64,000 bases of DNA, taken from NCBI GenBank assembly GCA_023897205.1, contig JAHWDD010000002.1:5208001-5272000 (forward strand). The letters are read 5' to 3'. The DNA comes from Exophiala sp. HKRS030 (taxonomy: Eukaryota; Ascomycota; Eurotiomycetes; Chaetothyriales; Herpotrichiellaceae). A model generated the notes under the pieces. It had not been told where the DNA came from, made no database searches, and saw only the letters and a list, made by a program, of their open reading frames with translations. The position numbers were made by a program, and so were the translations under genes. Below, piece after piece: positions 53,620 to 63,216 of the stretch (positions are counted from its first letter, which is position 1; each line of letters opens with the position of its first letter).

Positions 53620-56190
53620 TCACCATGTTGTTAAAAGCCAGTCTTTGTCAGTCCATCCCAGCTCACCCTGAGGGTGATTATCAAAACCAGCAAGTGGTGT
53701 AGGAAAATGGCTAACAAGGGCGTTGCTGCCCACCATTCCTATATCCGTGGTGGGTAATGCATTGTCCCCAGTGTGATCGTCGTGCGCAGTCTCCGCTCTA
53801 AACAAGTTCGAATCCACTGCAAGAATACTACTTCCGCCACTCACTGCATAATTTCGATAATCGGGAAATGCGTCTAGCGGACCAGTTCCCGCGCTATACA
53901 TTTTAGAGACAGCTTCCACCACACTCTGGGACTTTTGAAGGAGTTTGCGCGCCAGCACAAAATCTTTCCCGATGTCTTCAATGCAGCTGCTTGTTGTATG
54001 GAAAGCAGCAAGTGCTTTGCCTCGCAATTGGGCGGAAGGTTACTTGTACAAATTGTGCTGAGCGGCGCGAGGACTCCGACAAGATAGACTGAAGAGAAAT
54101 AGCGATCTATTCGATCAAATGAAGATTTAGACGGGTCTGAAATAATGTTCACGGTTGAAGATGAGATCAGAATAACTTTTTCCGCTATTTCAGACGGCAT
54201 GTCAGAGCTCGTAAGCATCTCTTTCAGGATTGAAAGTCGGAGTGCATTAATGCGCTACTCAGCTTTGTTAGTAAGTCATCGCCAATGACTGAATCCATAG
54301 ATCTCATACCAAATGACCTAGCAGTATTTGCCGGCGAGTGTATACTTCGATACCCCCAGTGCGAAAGGCTTGAATGCCCCCGTCAATAGAATGGACTGGC
54401 AGTTGCTCAAGTAGGTTGATAATTTCTGCGTCTATGGTAGCAATGGTGGTGGCGTCCTGTTTATGTTTCGCACCAAGGCAAAGTATCGAATCCCAAATTC
54501 TTTTCGCCAGCATTGTCCACTTAACAAGAAATTCGAGATACGGAACAAAAGATGTCTCTGGTGTATCATGTGGAAGTCGCCTATTTGGAAAAAGACTTCG
54601 ATCGTCGAGTGGCCGAGGCATGTCCACTCTATATTCGTTTTGGCGAAGCAGGTACGGTACCCCACAATTCTGTGATACAGCCTGTTCAAGGATCATGAGA
54701 CACCAAAAGGTCCTCTGTGACATCACAACATCAAAGTCGGAGAACTTTCTTGACTGCCAGGAAGTTTGGTCATGAAGGCCGAACTGCAACGCGAGTCGAA
54801 CCGTTGACGCAATTGCGTCATATGCGTGACCAATGTCATCGGTATACAGACAGCATCTTACTTTCATAAGCATGCACTGTATGGTGACCAGCTTCAAAGC
54901 TTGGGTGCGGAGATTGTGAGAAAGTAGCTTATTAGCGCACTTTAGCTCTCGTGCACCAAGCCTTACCGAAGGGTCAGCGCTCAAGTCCTGCAGGTACCTA
55001 ACCTCTGCCACAACAAAATAGACCAAAGTCAGAAACTGTGGTTGATCGCAGTGAGATAGAATATTGGTTTCATCAAACACCAGGTCGTCAAAACACTTAA
55101 AAAACCAATTTTCATTGACGATGGGATGTAGGGGGTTGAGGTACTGAAAGTAAATGTTGAAATAGCCTCGAAACCTCGTGCCATTGCTGACACGTACCTC
55201 CCGTAGCATTTCTGCATACAAGTTTGTCTCAATTTCATCTTGAATATCAACTGCTGGTCCAGACTGGGGATGGGCAGGAGACGAGGAGACGTTGTCGGAC
55301 CCTTGCGCACCACCAAGTGAATTTGGAGGGGTTGAGACTACTTGGCTCTCTGACATGGGCAATTGTTGGGTTTCCGATGCTGCAGTATTTTCTTCTACAG
55401 CCACCGGGAGATATGATGCCGGCATGTATGTCTGGAGTCCTACCGTACCGAGGTCGTGCTCGACTAGAGGCTGATATTCTCTCAATAGGCCTGTGGAGGG
55501 CTTGTCCTGGTGTGGACTTTGTGTGTCCACTGCCCCGTTTGTCGGATTCGCCTGACTTAGGCCTGTTGGAGTTGTTTCTGCGTTCACAGGAACAGCGGAA
55601 AGCATGTGAGAGTAGTTTTGCTCCAGCTGAGCCAACCGTTCCGTCATACCGGAAATCTTGTCAATCATTGCTCGTGTCGAGGGAGAATTACAATTATCAC
55701 TTGAGGGACTGTTGATATGCTTCTTAGCACCACGGATACCATTTCAGAACAGTATAATCACGTGCAGCTCTAACCCATGAAAGAAATTGGGGGGCAAAGA
55801 CTCACGCTGAGGTTTGGGAACTTCTGCCTCTTTTCCTCTTGGAATTAGAGAAAACGCACGTTTCGCCAAGACTGCTACATTCTTCACAGCCTGGTGGCCC
55901 ACTGCACTGGACAGTAACGTTAAGACTTGAAAGGGTTCCTTAGGTTAACCAATTTGCCCATACCTTGACTTTCCGGGAACGGCAACCCATACTATCAAGT
56001 GGGGCAGAAGTTAGTAACAGTTGCAAGATGTATAGAACGAGCTAGCACACCAGGCTTGCGAAACGTAGTCACCCCTTTTGGCTCGCCGACCATGCTGACC
56101 TTCGGCCGCGGGCGCTGGATCGTCCGCTGTGAGGTGCTGTGAAGCCGGTTTAGCCGCGACTTGAATAGTTGATTCGGCCATGTCAGACAT
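53620..56190 (-). CDS. Zn2Cys6 transcription factor, probable cluster regulator (one apparent frameshift)
   Basis: Gal4-type regulator. Five exons: 56190-56051, 55991-55964, 55906-55806, 55708-54310, 54254-53620. Exons 1 to 3 together build the zinc cluster from residue 47: CMGCRSRKVKC then SGPPGCEECSSLGETC, with the exact C-x2-C-x6-C-x5-C-x2-C-x6-C spacing. A basic KRKRGR segment and a coiled stretch MTERLAQLEQNYSHML follow. The fungal-specific middle homology domain (Fungal_trans) lies around YFQYLNPLHPIVNENWF to DMPRPLDDRSLF. In exon 5 the frame shifts near 54030-54032 (GGG on plus). One added base gives PPQLRGKALAAFHTT and a 767-residue protein. Zinc cysteines fall in three exons, so single-ORF calls miss the DNA-binding domain. 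Lying mid-cluster, it is the natural candidate activator. Confidence 0.87.
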
Positions 56191-57073
56191 TCCGACTGTA
56201 GGTGAGGCGACTGAAACCAAGCGGAAAATTTCCCCGCTTTTTGCAGAGGCAAGGACAGTGGACTGAGGTGCGTATCTTGTCAACGGAGGAAGCAAGGAAT
56301 ATATGAGTCCGGCCCATGCGCAGTGGATGCGTTACTTTGCCAGTTGAGGTACGAAGGAGTGGCAGTGGGAGGATTTTGCTGGCCAGCACAGGGTGAAAGG
56401 GTTGTGACCTTGTGCCAAGAATTCTTCCGGTTCCGTCTCACATAAAGCCCCACCAGACTTTGGGATTTCCGAAATTCCGGGACTCTCGCAGCCTTGCAGC
56501 CTCGCCTACTGGGCACTAGGAACTTTGTTCTATTCGCGAACGCGACAGATCTGTCATCGTCGTAAGGCTCGCCAGAAAAGAAAGAACTTTATATGCATGT
56601 TCCTAATTAAGCTTAGATAGAAACCATCTCGACGCCGCCTAAACAACCAGGCACTGACGCATCTCACCACACACTTTTGCAGAGAGTCTCGGCAGCGCGA
56701 AGATCAAAGTGATTAGAGAGAATGGGTATATATAAAGTTCGATAGTTTTTGTATTGCTATATTGGGATGTTGACGACAGCAAGTGATTAATATCAGAAAA
56801 CTTCTTTCGCCACAACGAATGATGGATTAGGCACATCGTAGACATGACGACTGATGTCTGCGTGTTAGACTTGCAATACACTCAGGATGCAGAAGACCAT
56901 TATCGGACGATCTAGCGGACGAGGCTCTGACACTAGTATCTTGATAAGAAGTCGCGAATCGCAGGTCGCTCCCTATTTCTTCGACAATGGCGACATAAGT
57001 TGCGTATTGAGCAGGAGTCTGTCTTCCTGATTCGGACCATACAAAACTACATTGTGACATCGTATTATAACTG
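56191..57073. promoter_or_regulatory. upstream region of the Zn2Cys6 gene
   Basis: 883 bases between the regulator start and the 3' end of the flavocytochrome gene. No supported gene. A CCGAAATTCCG element at 56469 could allow self-control. Confidence 0.5.
56469..56479 (-). promoter_or_regulatory. CGG-N5-CGG element upstream of the Zn2Cys6 gene
   Basis: CGGAATTTCGG on the minus strand, about 280 bases before the regulator's start codon. Confidence 0.45.
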
Positions 57074-58699
57074 CTACAGTTTTGTAGCTGTAGGCTCGGG
57101 AGACCATCGAACACTAGAAACAACCCTAAGCTCTAGTTCCCGAGCATTTATCATGTGAGGACCCAGCTGATCGAGAGAGGTGACACCTAGGAGCCTCATT
57201 GATGTCTGGAGTTCGTTGGCTAAGACTGGAGGTAATGGTTAGTGGCATTCCAAAAAGCGAAGAGGGATAAGAAGAGAGACTCCATACTCTCTATAGCTTT
57301 GCATACTCCTGCTTCGCCGTAGGCACTCATGGCGTACATGAAACTTCTCCCTAAGCCGACGGCGCGTGCTCCTAGGCAAATAGCTTTGATCACATCTGTC
57401 GCTCTGCGGACTCCACCATCCACAAGAATTTCGCAATTCGAGAGAATCTCAGGGCAGAATTGTCGTATTTCGAGCAACGTTCTGAGAGCAGATGGGGCTG
57501 AATCTAGTTGTCGCCCGCCATGATTGCTGAGATATATTGTACGGATGCCTGCAGTGTATGCCAACTTGGCATCCTCCACGCATGTTATGCCCTTGAGAGC
57601 CACTGTCTCCTGATTCCCCCATGCCTTGCAGATCCACGAAATATCCTGCCAGTTGAGCGTGGAGGAGAATGGACCCCGGAAAACGTATTCAGCAGAAGAG
57701 GATGCGGCCGCATTTGGGCCAGCAGAAACACTTGCTGCTCCGGCGTGGTCACCTGCTTCGAGGGCGGTCTCGATTTTATTCTTGTCGTCCATTTCACGCT
57801 TGCCAACGACAGCCGTGTCTACTGTGATAAGAAGGGCACGAAAGCCTAGGTTCTTTGCACGGTTGATCGCGACTAAGGCATCATTCCTTTTCTTTGGGAC
57901 GTAAAGCTGGTAGAAGAGGCAGCTTTCGCCCTTTGGAGTACATCCTGCAAGCTCTTCGAGGCTAACAGATGAGCCCGTGCTGACAGCATAAGGGATTTTG
58001 TATTTTGCTGCACCTCGCGCCAGGCAGAGCTCTCCATCTGGATGACCCAGCCTTCCCAAGGCTACAGGAGCTATGAAGAACGGCAAGCTGCTCCTATATC
58101 CCATAATTTGCCAAGTCATTGTGACATTCTGAACATTGCGAAGAATGCGCGGTCGAAAAATTACACGCTTCCAGTCCTTTCGATTAAGTTGCTCAGCATG
58201 GCCGGTTTCTGTAGCCGACGCATAATATGTCCATGCCCTCCTCGAGAGCTTAGCATGAGCTGCCGCTTCAAAATCATCTAGATTGACGCAAAGCTCGATT
58301 GGATGTGATTGCTGAATACTGGCCTTTTGGGATAATGTTAGTGCCCCAGCAGCTGTCGATTTTACCCCTAGATTGACGATTCCAAGGTGCTTGTCTTGAA
58401 TATCTCAGTAATGGTTTCCGGCTCGTTCGTGTGAAATAGACACCCACCAGGTGAAAGCTCTTTCTCGATCGTACCTTTTGGATGGACTGGGAGGTACTCC
58501 TCAGTGGCATCCTAGTCTTCAATCAGATTTACAACAAGAATCAATACGATAAACTTACCTTTCCCCCATATCGCAGTATGATGCTTGCACCGCCAGGGTG
58601 TTCATCCAAGAAATCTGTCACGTCGTACACATGACCTTCAATAATCACCCAACATGATTCTCGGGAATTATGTTTTGCAACCTGATCGATACTCAGCAT
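57074..58699 (-). CDS. flavocytochrome b2-type FMN-dependent 2-hydroxyacid dehydrogenase
   Basis: Cytochrome b5 domain fused to an FMN alpha-hydroxyacid dehydrogenase, the layout of L-lactate:cytochrome c oxidoreductase. Four exons: 58699-58559, 58511-58448, 58394-57288, 57225-57074, joining to 487 residues. Residues 1-75: the b5 domain, with the heme His in EHPGGASIILRYGGK and a second His in YLPVHPK. From about 110: the FMN barrel with TYYASATETGH, FIAPVALGRLGHPDGE, STGSSVSLEELAG, a Lys-containing VALKGITC, and catalytic SNHGGRQLD, then ILVDGGVRRATDV. The C-terminus is GVTSLDQLGPHMINARE. No clear mitochondrial presequence precedes the b5 domain. It could oxidise a hydroxyacid formed in the pathway. 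Confidence 0.9.
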
Positions 58700-58836
58700 G
58701 GTAAGGTCCTTTCAAACGATGAAATCATCCGCGTTGGTCTTGAGTTCTCCAAACCGAGTTGTCATACGACATAAAGAGACCGACGTTGTTTCGTTTGGGT
58801 GGCGAAGTACAGTTACGTAAGCACGCAGAATTGGAG

Positions 58837-58847
58837 CGGAAATCCGG
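58837..58847 (+). promoter_or_regulatory. CGG-N5-CGG element in the flavocytochrome/TauD divergent promoter
   Basis: CGGAAATCCGG, in the 249-base spacer between two outward-facing genes, about 100 bases from the TauD-type start. Confidence 0.45.
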
Positions 58848-58948
58848 AATTTAGGACCGATAAAAGAAGGCTTTTAAGAAGTGCAAACGCAGAAAATCAT
58901 GGTAAGGCTGACTAGTCTGACAGAGAATCCATCCAAAACGAAGGCACC

Positions 58949-59905
58949 ATGGGAAGCATTCAAGAATCAAATTATACTATTACACAACTCCATCCAACCT
59001 TTGCTGCAGAGGTCCATGGGGTTGACTTATCGAAGCCAATCAGTAGAGACCAATTTGAGCAACTCAGAGACGCCTTGCACGAATATGGAGTTATCATTCT
59101 CCGAAAAGCGAATCTCCCTGACGACCAAGCCCACGCAGACTTCTCCCGTCTATTTGGGGAAGTTGAGAAAAGCAAATACAGAAACCCGCATATGAGGTCA
59201 TTGGACGTGCCAGAAATCTTCGACATTTCGAATCTAGACGAAAAAAATCAAGTCGTCACTCAGAGCAATGAGAAGCGAATCACAGCCATCCGAGGAAATG
59301 CACTTTGGCATGCAGACGGGTCGTTCAACCCAAGAAGGACCTATGTATCCATACTTCGAGCTATTGAGATTCCACCCAAGAGCATGGGGGGGCACACCGA
59401 ATATTCTGATGCCCGCCAGGCATATGACGATCTGCCAGAGGACTTGAAAGAAAAAATTAAGGACTATGTGGTACTACACTCCTTTTATCATAACCGCAAA
59501 GTGGCAAACCCGGATTCCCCTCTTTTCAAAGACATCAATGTTTTGGATATGCCAATTGCACGACACAAGTTGGTAACGATACATGAGCCCACCGGACGCC
59601 CTATGTTATACGTAACTTCATATTCGCATTCAATCGAGGGTTTATCCCTCGAAGAGGGACAAAAACTGCTCAAACAACTTGCAGACCACGCAAAGTTGCC
59701 CAAATACGTATTCGAGCATCATTGGGAATCGCCCGGTGATGTGGCGATCTGGGACAACACGGCAGTGCTTCATCGCGCAACGACAGGTGCGTATGAAGGA
59801 AAAGCGCGTCGGGACATGAAAAGAACGTGCGTAATGGATTCAGGCGAGCAGGCATACGGATTGAATGATCCAGAATTGGCGAAAAGCCAAGCAAACTCCA
59901 GTTAG
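58949..59905 (+). CDS. TauD/TfdA-family Fe(II)/2-oxoglutarate dioxygenase
   Basis: Non-heme iron oxygenase coupling 2-oxoglutarate decarboxylation to substrate hydroxylation. Single exon, 318 residues from an ATG in good context (ACCATGG). The iron triad is visible: His and Asp of LWHADGSF (residues 121 and 123) and a distal His in VLHRATTG (residue 275). The 2-oxoglutarate-binding Arg is in the following KARRDMKRT. The N-terminal HGVDLSKPISRDQFEQLRDA and EYGVIILRK match the TfdA (2,4-dichlorophenoxyacetate dioxygenase) group better than taurine enzymes. It may cleave an ether or hydroxylate an acid in the pathway. Substrate is not readable. Confidence 0.92.
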   Translation: MGSIQESNYTITQLHPTFAAEVHGVDLSKPISRDQFEQLRDALHEYGVIILRKANLPDDQAHADFSRLFGEVEKSKYRNPHMRSLDVPEIFDISNLDEKNQVVTQSNEKRITAIRGNALWHADGSFNPRRTYVSILRAIEIPPKSMGGHTEYSDARQAYDDLPEDLKEKIKDYVVLHSFYHNRKVANPDSPLFKDINVLDMPIARHKLVTIHEPTGRPMLYVTSYSHSIEGLSLEEGQKLLKQLADHAKLPKYVFEHHWESPGDVAIWDNTAVLHRATTGAYEGKARRDMKRTCVMDSGEQAYGLNDPELAKSQANSS

Positions 59906-60091
59906 GCATTGTTTACGCACCAAAAGCTCTCTTCTCCAGGGAGAAGTAGAGTCTCTCCTGAAGCAGTCAAGTTTGGCTTTTTGACGACGTAAATTGTTTA
60001 GATGAGAGATGTAAAATGATAGCCACTGGTTCTTTAATGATTTTAGAAGCACTGTTTAGTTTGCTGCTAATTCTCAGGTCGATCCTAACAT

Positions 60092-61175
60092 TCAGAAGAT
60101 TGCTAGGGCATTCGCTGGTCCGGCTATGCCCCCTGGGATATTTAGTGGCATACTAGTTAGGAAGAATGAATAGCGACGCTGTCGGGCGCATTCTCTACTA
60201 AGCTCCTCCAGATCCCACATCTCTCCTGAGACGGCAAAGTCAGTATCCAAAGTTTCTTATGGAGCAGATAGGATCAGAATTACCAATTGGCATACCCCAT
60301 CCCCCTAAAAGCACTTCGTGAAGACTTATCTTCTCCAGGCCTCCCGGATCGCCATCCTCTGGCCAGGGCAAAGATTCCAAGGCGACGCCGTCCGCTGCCA
60401 CAGCGCTGAACCCAGTGTCCCAAATCCATTTCACCATGTCCTTGGTTGTTTCTATTCCCCCTAGAAGAGGGGGCGAACGAGAAGCCCACTGCTGTCGTCC
60501 GTCCTGGTCCAATGCTTGGTATCCTTTGGTCCACCCAGTCCTGATGAGAAGGATATCACCCACAAGAAATTTGACGCCTTGTTTCTGCGCACAGGCTTGA
60601 AGATCTTTCAGAGGGATGACATGGTTGCTCAGAAGGTCGTATGATATACCAAGATCTTTTGCGTAGCTAAAATAGTCCAGCAAAACTCCTCGAGCAGCGA
60701 TCCCTTGCACGCACCAGGTGTCGATTCCAAGTCTGGGTCCAGCTGATGCACCAGAAATCTGCTCATTCTTCACACCGCCATAGTATACCTGTTCGTTCTG
60801 ATATCCATAATGGCGATACCCATCCCATTGAGTAGAACATTGGGTATTCATATCTATTTCATCATCATGTACTGCCCGGGGAGCTTTATGGATGATTTTA
60901 TGAGAAAAGCCTTTGCGATTATGAGACGGAGGTCCAGGTGTTCTCAGTGGTAAATTTAAGCCGACACGGATCCCAGTCCGTATCTCTTTTGCAGCCTGGG
61001 CTACACGTTCAGCCGTTAGCAAGTTCAGGGTTCCTAAATCGTCGTCTGGACCATATAGTCCCCACGCTGAAAAAGGGGGATCTCTAGCACTCAATGGCAA
61101 AGATGAGAAAGGCGGCCGCTCAGATTTTTCATCTAAACCTCCAATATTGGGGCTGCCAGCAGTTGAGGCGGGCAT
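60092..61175 (-). CDS. cyclase-family (PF04199) metal hydrolase 1
   Basis: Relative of kynurenine formamidase and isatin hydrolase, usually a Mn/Zn amide or lactam hydrolase. Exons 61175-60284 and 60225-60092, with a 58-base intron that restores GWGMPIGEMWDLEEL, give 341 residues. WGLYGPDDDLGTLNLLT and NLPLRTPGPP mark the N-terminal half. The motif that is HxGTHxD in bacteria is here MNTQCSTQWDGYRHYGY, with Gln where the first two metal His would be. AARGVLLDYFSYAKDLG and GDILLIRTGWTKGY follow. The C-terminus is FFLTSMPLNIPGGIAGPANALAIF. It is divergent with a paralog at 61549. Confidence 0.9.
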
Positions 61176-61548
61176 TTGGCAAATGTTCTCTATCGGGGGG
61201 CCTCAATCTAACGAGATGTTACAAAATGATTTATTTTCGTTGACGAGGTCACTGTTCCTCAAAAAGAAAGTAGAAGTTGGCAAGTTTTCAAACGAAGGTA
61301 TTCGCATGGGATTCCTAATGCTGCGGCTAAAAAGTCAAAGGAGCTGAGTCATGAGCTCGGAAAGTAATTTCTTAGTTCGCTTGTTTGGGTTTTGGGTAAA
61401 GAGGATGGATCGCGGAAGGACGCTCCATCCTCTTTCCGGTGCCATTGAAATTAATGCAATTGAGCGAATCTTGGAAATCCAAATGTAGTCATTCACAAAT
61501 AGGTAAAAATTCCCCTCGAATCTGAAGTTTTGTACATACAAATTCGCG
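61176..61548. promoter_or_regulatory. divergent promoter of the two cyclase genes
   Basis: 373 bases between outward-facing paralogs. It contains a 12-base perfect inverted repeat (61398-61409 and 61424-61435). Confidence 0.6.
61398..61435. repeat. 12-base inverted repeat in the cyclase promoter
   Basis: AAAGAGGATGGA at 61398-61409 is the exact complement of 61424-61435, with a 14-base loop containing CGCGGAAGG. Confidence 0.85.
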
Positions 61549-62723
61549 ATGTCAGCGTTGAAGGTACCTAAATATAAGGAGTTACCAATTGAGGCGGGAG
61601 CGCCTAAAGGAGCTTCGTGGGGCGTCTTTGACAAGCATGGCAAACGTGATGTATATGGAACTCTCAACTTCATCACGCCAGAAGCTGTGATCGCCGCAAA
61701 GGACGAGATAATCACAGGAGAATCAGCAACTTTGAAGTAAGCGTATCAGGATACTTTTGACGGGAAGATGCAGACTAACGCACAAATCCAGTTTGCCCCT
61801 GCACCTCCCTTACCACCCATCACATTTGGGAAGATGCGAATATCAACACAATTTCCTGGTAGACGTGTTCGATTTGAAGGCGATCGATGATGAGATTACT
61901 CTGAACACGCAGAGCACCAGTCAATGGGACGGGCTTCGTATGTACCAATTTCCCCACTGATATCGGTCCTCTGATGGCTGTCGGTCAAAGTTCATTTCGC
62001 AAATCAAGAAACAAAGCAGTTCTATGGCGGAGTTACATATGAGGCCGCTGCAAAATGTCGCACGGACAAGTCATTAGGAGTCCAATGTAAGTTATTCCAT
62101 AGATTTTATATCATTTGACTAAGACTTAGCCTTGTCGGAACGTGGTGGAATCATTGGTCGCGGTGTCCTGGTTGATTTTGTTCGCTACGCTGAGAAACGC
62201 GGCATTCAGTACAATCCACTTGGTCCCTATGCAATTCAACTTAGTCAGATCAAGGAAATACTCGAAGAAGAAAAGGTTGAGATACGACAGGGTGATATTC
62301 TGGTCGTGCGCTCCGGATTGAGTAAATATTTGCGTTCCTCACAAGCGAACGATCGTTCTCCGTTTGATAGTTCCACTCATATTGGCATTGATCCCACTCC
62401 TGAGCTGATAGAATGGCTTTGGGACTCTAATTTTGCAGCGATCGCTGGTGACTCTCTCTCGGCAGAAGCAGTCCCGCCGTCTGAAGGAACATGTAAGTAT
62501 CAATTCTCTCTGACAAAAGCACATTCGCTAAACAATCTCAGTTGGAAAGCTACACACTGCCTGTCTTCCAGGGTGGGGGATGCCTATTGGAGAATTGTTT
62601 GATTTGGAGGCGTTAGCAGCGCTCGCAGAGAAGAATCAGAGATGGACTTTCTTCCTCACGGCTAGTCCTCTCAACATTGATGGCGGAGCATCGACCTTGG
62701 CAAACACCCTCGCTATTATGTGA
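61549..62723 (+). CDS. cyclase-family (PF04199) metal hydrolase 2
   Basis: Paralog of the minus-strand neighbour. Five exons, 61549-61736, 61792-61937, 61991-62086, 62130-62492 and 62542-62723, join cleanly to 324 residues. Introns are 43-55 bases. Signatures: GVFDKHGKRDVYGTLNFIT, NLPLHLPYHP, the modified metal motif LNTQSTSQWDGLLHF (again Gln in place of His), QFYGGVTYEAA, RGGIIGRGVLVDF, GDILVVRSGLSKY, WGMPIGELFDLEALA and a C-terminal TASPLNIDGGASTLANTLAIM. The exon structure differs from its neighbour (five exons against two), so the pair is not a recent tandem copy. Function is inferred only at family level. Confidence 0.9.
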
Positions 62724-63216
62724 ATTTCGATAGCGTCACGTGGTTCTACATCTAGAGCACTGAATATTTCTCAATCATATCGCCTAAAGATGTTGCTTCA
62801 AACATGCCTAGATGATCAGTGATGCTTCGAAATACTCCGAAATGTCGATGCCCATTTAGATGCTGCGACCAATCCAACCGAAAAGCTTGTGAAGAGCATA
62901 ACGTACACCTGTCGACAAATACGAAAATGGAAATGGAAGACTCGAAACCCCGGAAATCAAAATTTTTTGACACAAGTATCTGGTACGGAATCGGAATTTC
63001 ACCAATCAACCGCATGCGCACGGCAATGGCTTCGCTGCAGCAAAGGATGGTCGTACCATGCAAGGATACGCCTTGGCCCACGACCAGCTTTAATCAGCTT
63101 GGGAACCAAATGTACATCGAACTATATTTACGAAGATTTTTCAGGATCACCCCTATCACCTAAGCAGTGCTATCATTAACCGACTTGGAGGAATTGACGA
63201 GCAAACCTCTGTCAAA
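62724..63216. other. intergenic region before SDR 3
   Basis: 493 bases, no gene. A CGG-N3-CGG word (CGGAATCGG) at 62986-62994 lies 223 bases before the next start. Confidence 0.5.
62986..62994 (+). promoter_or_regulatory. CGG-N3-CGG element upstream of SDR 3
   Basis: CGGAATCGG. A short-spacer variant of the words seen in other cluster promoters. Confidence 0.3.
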
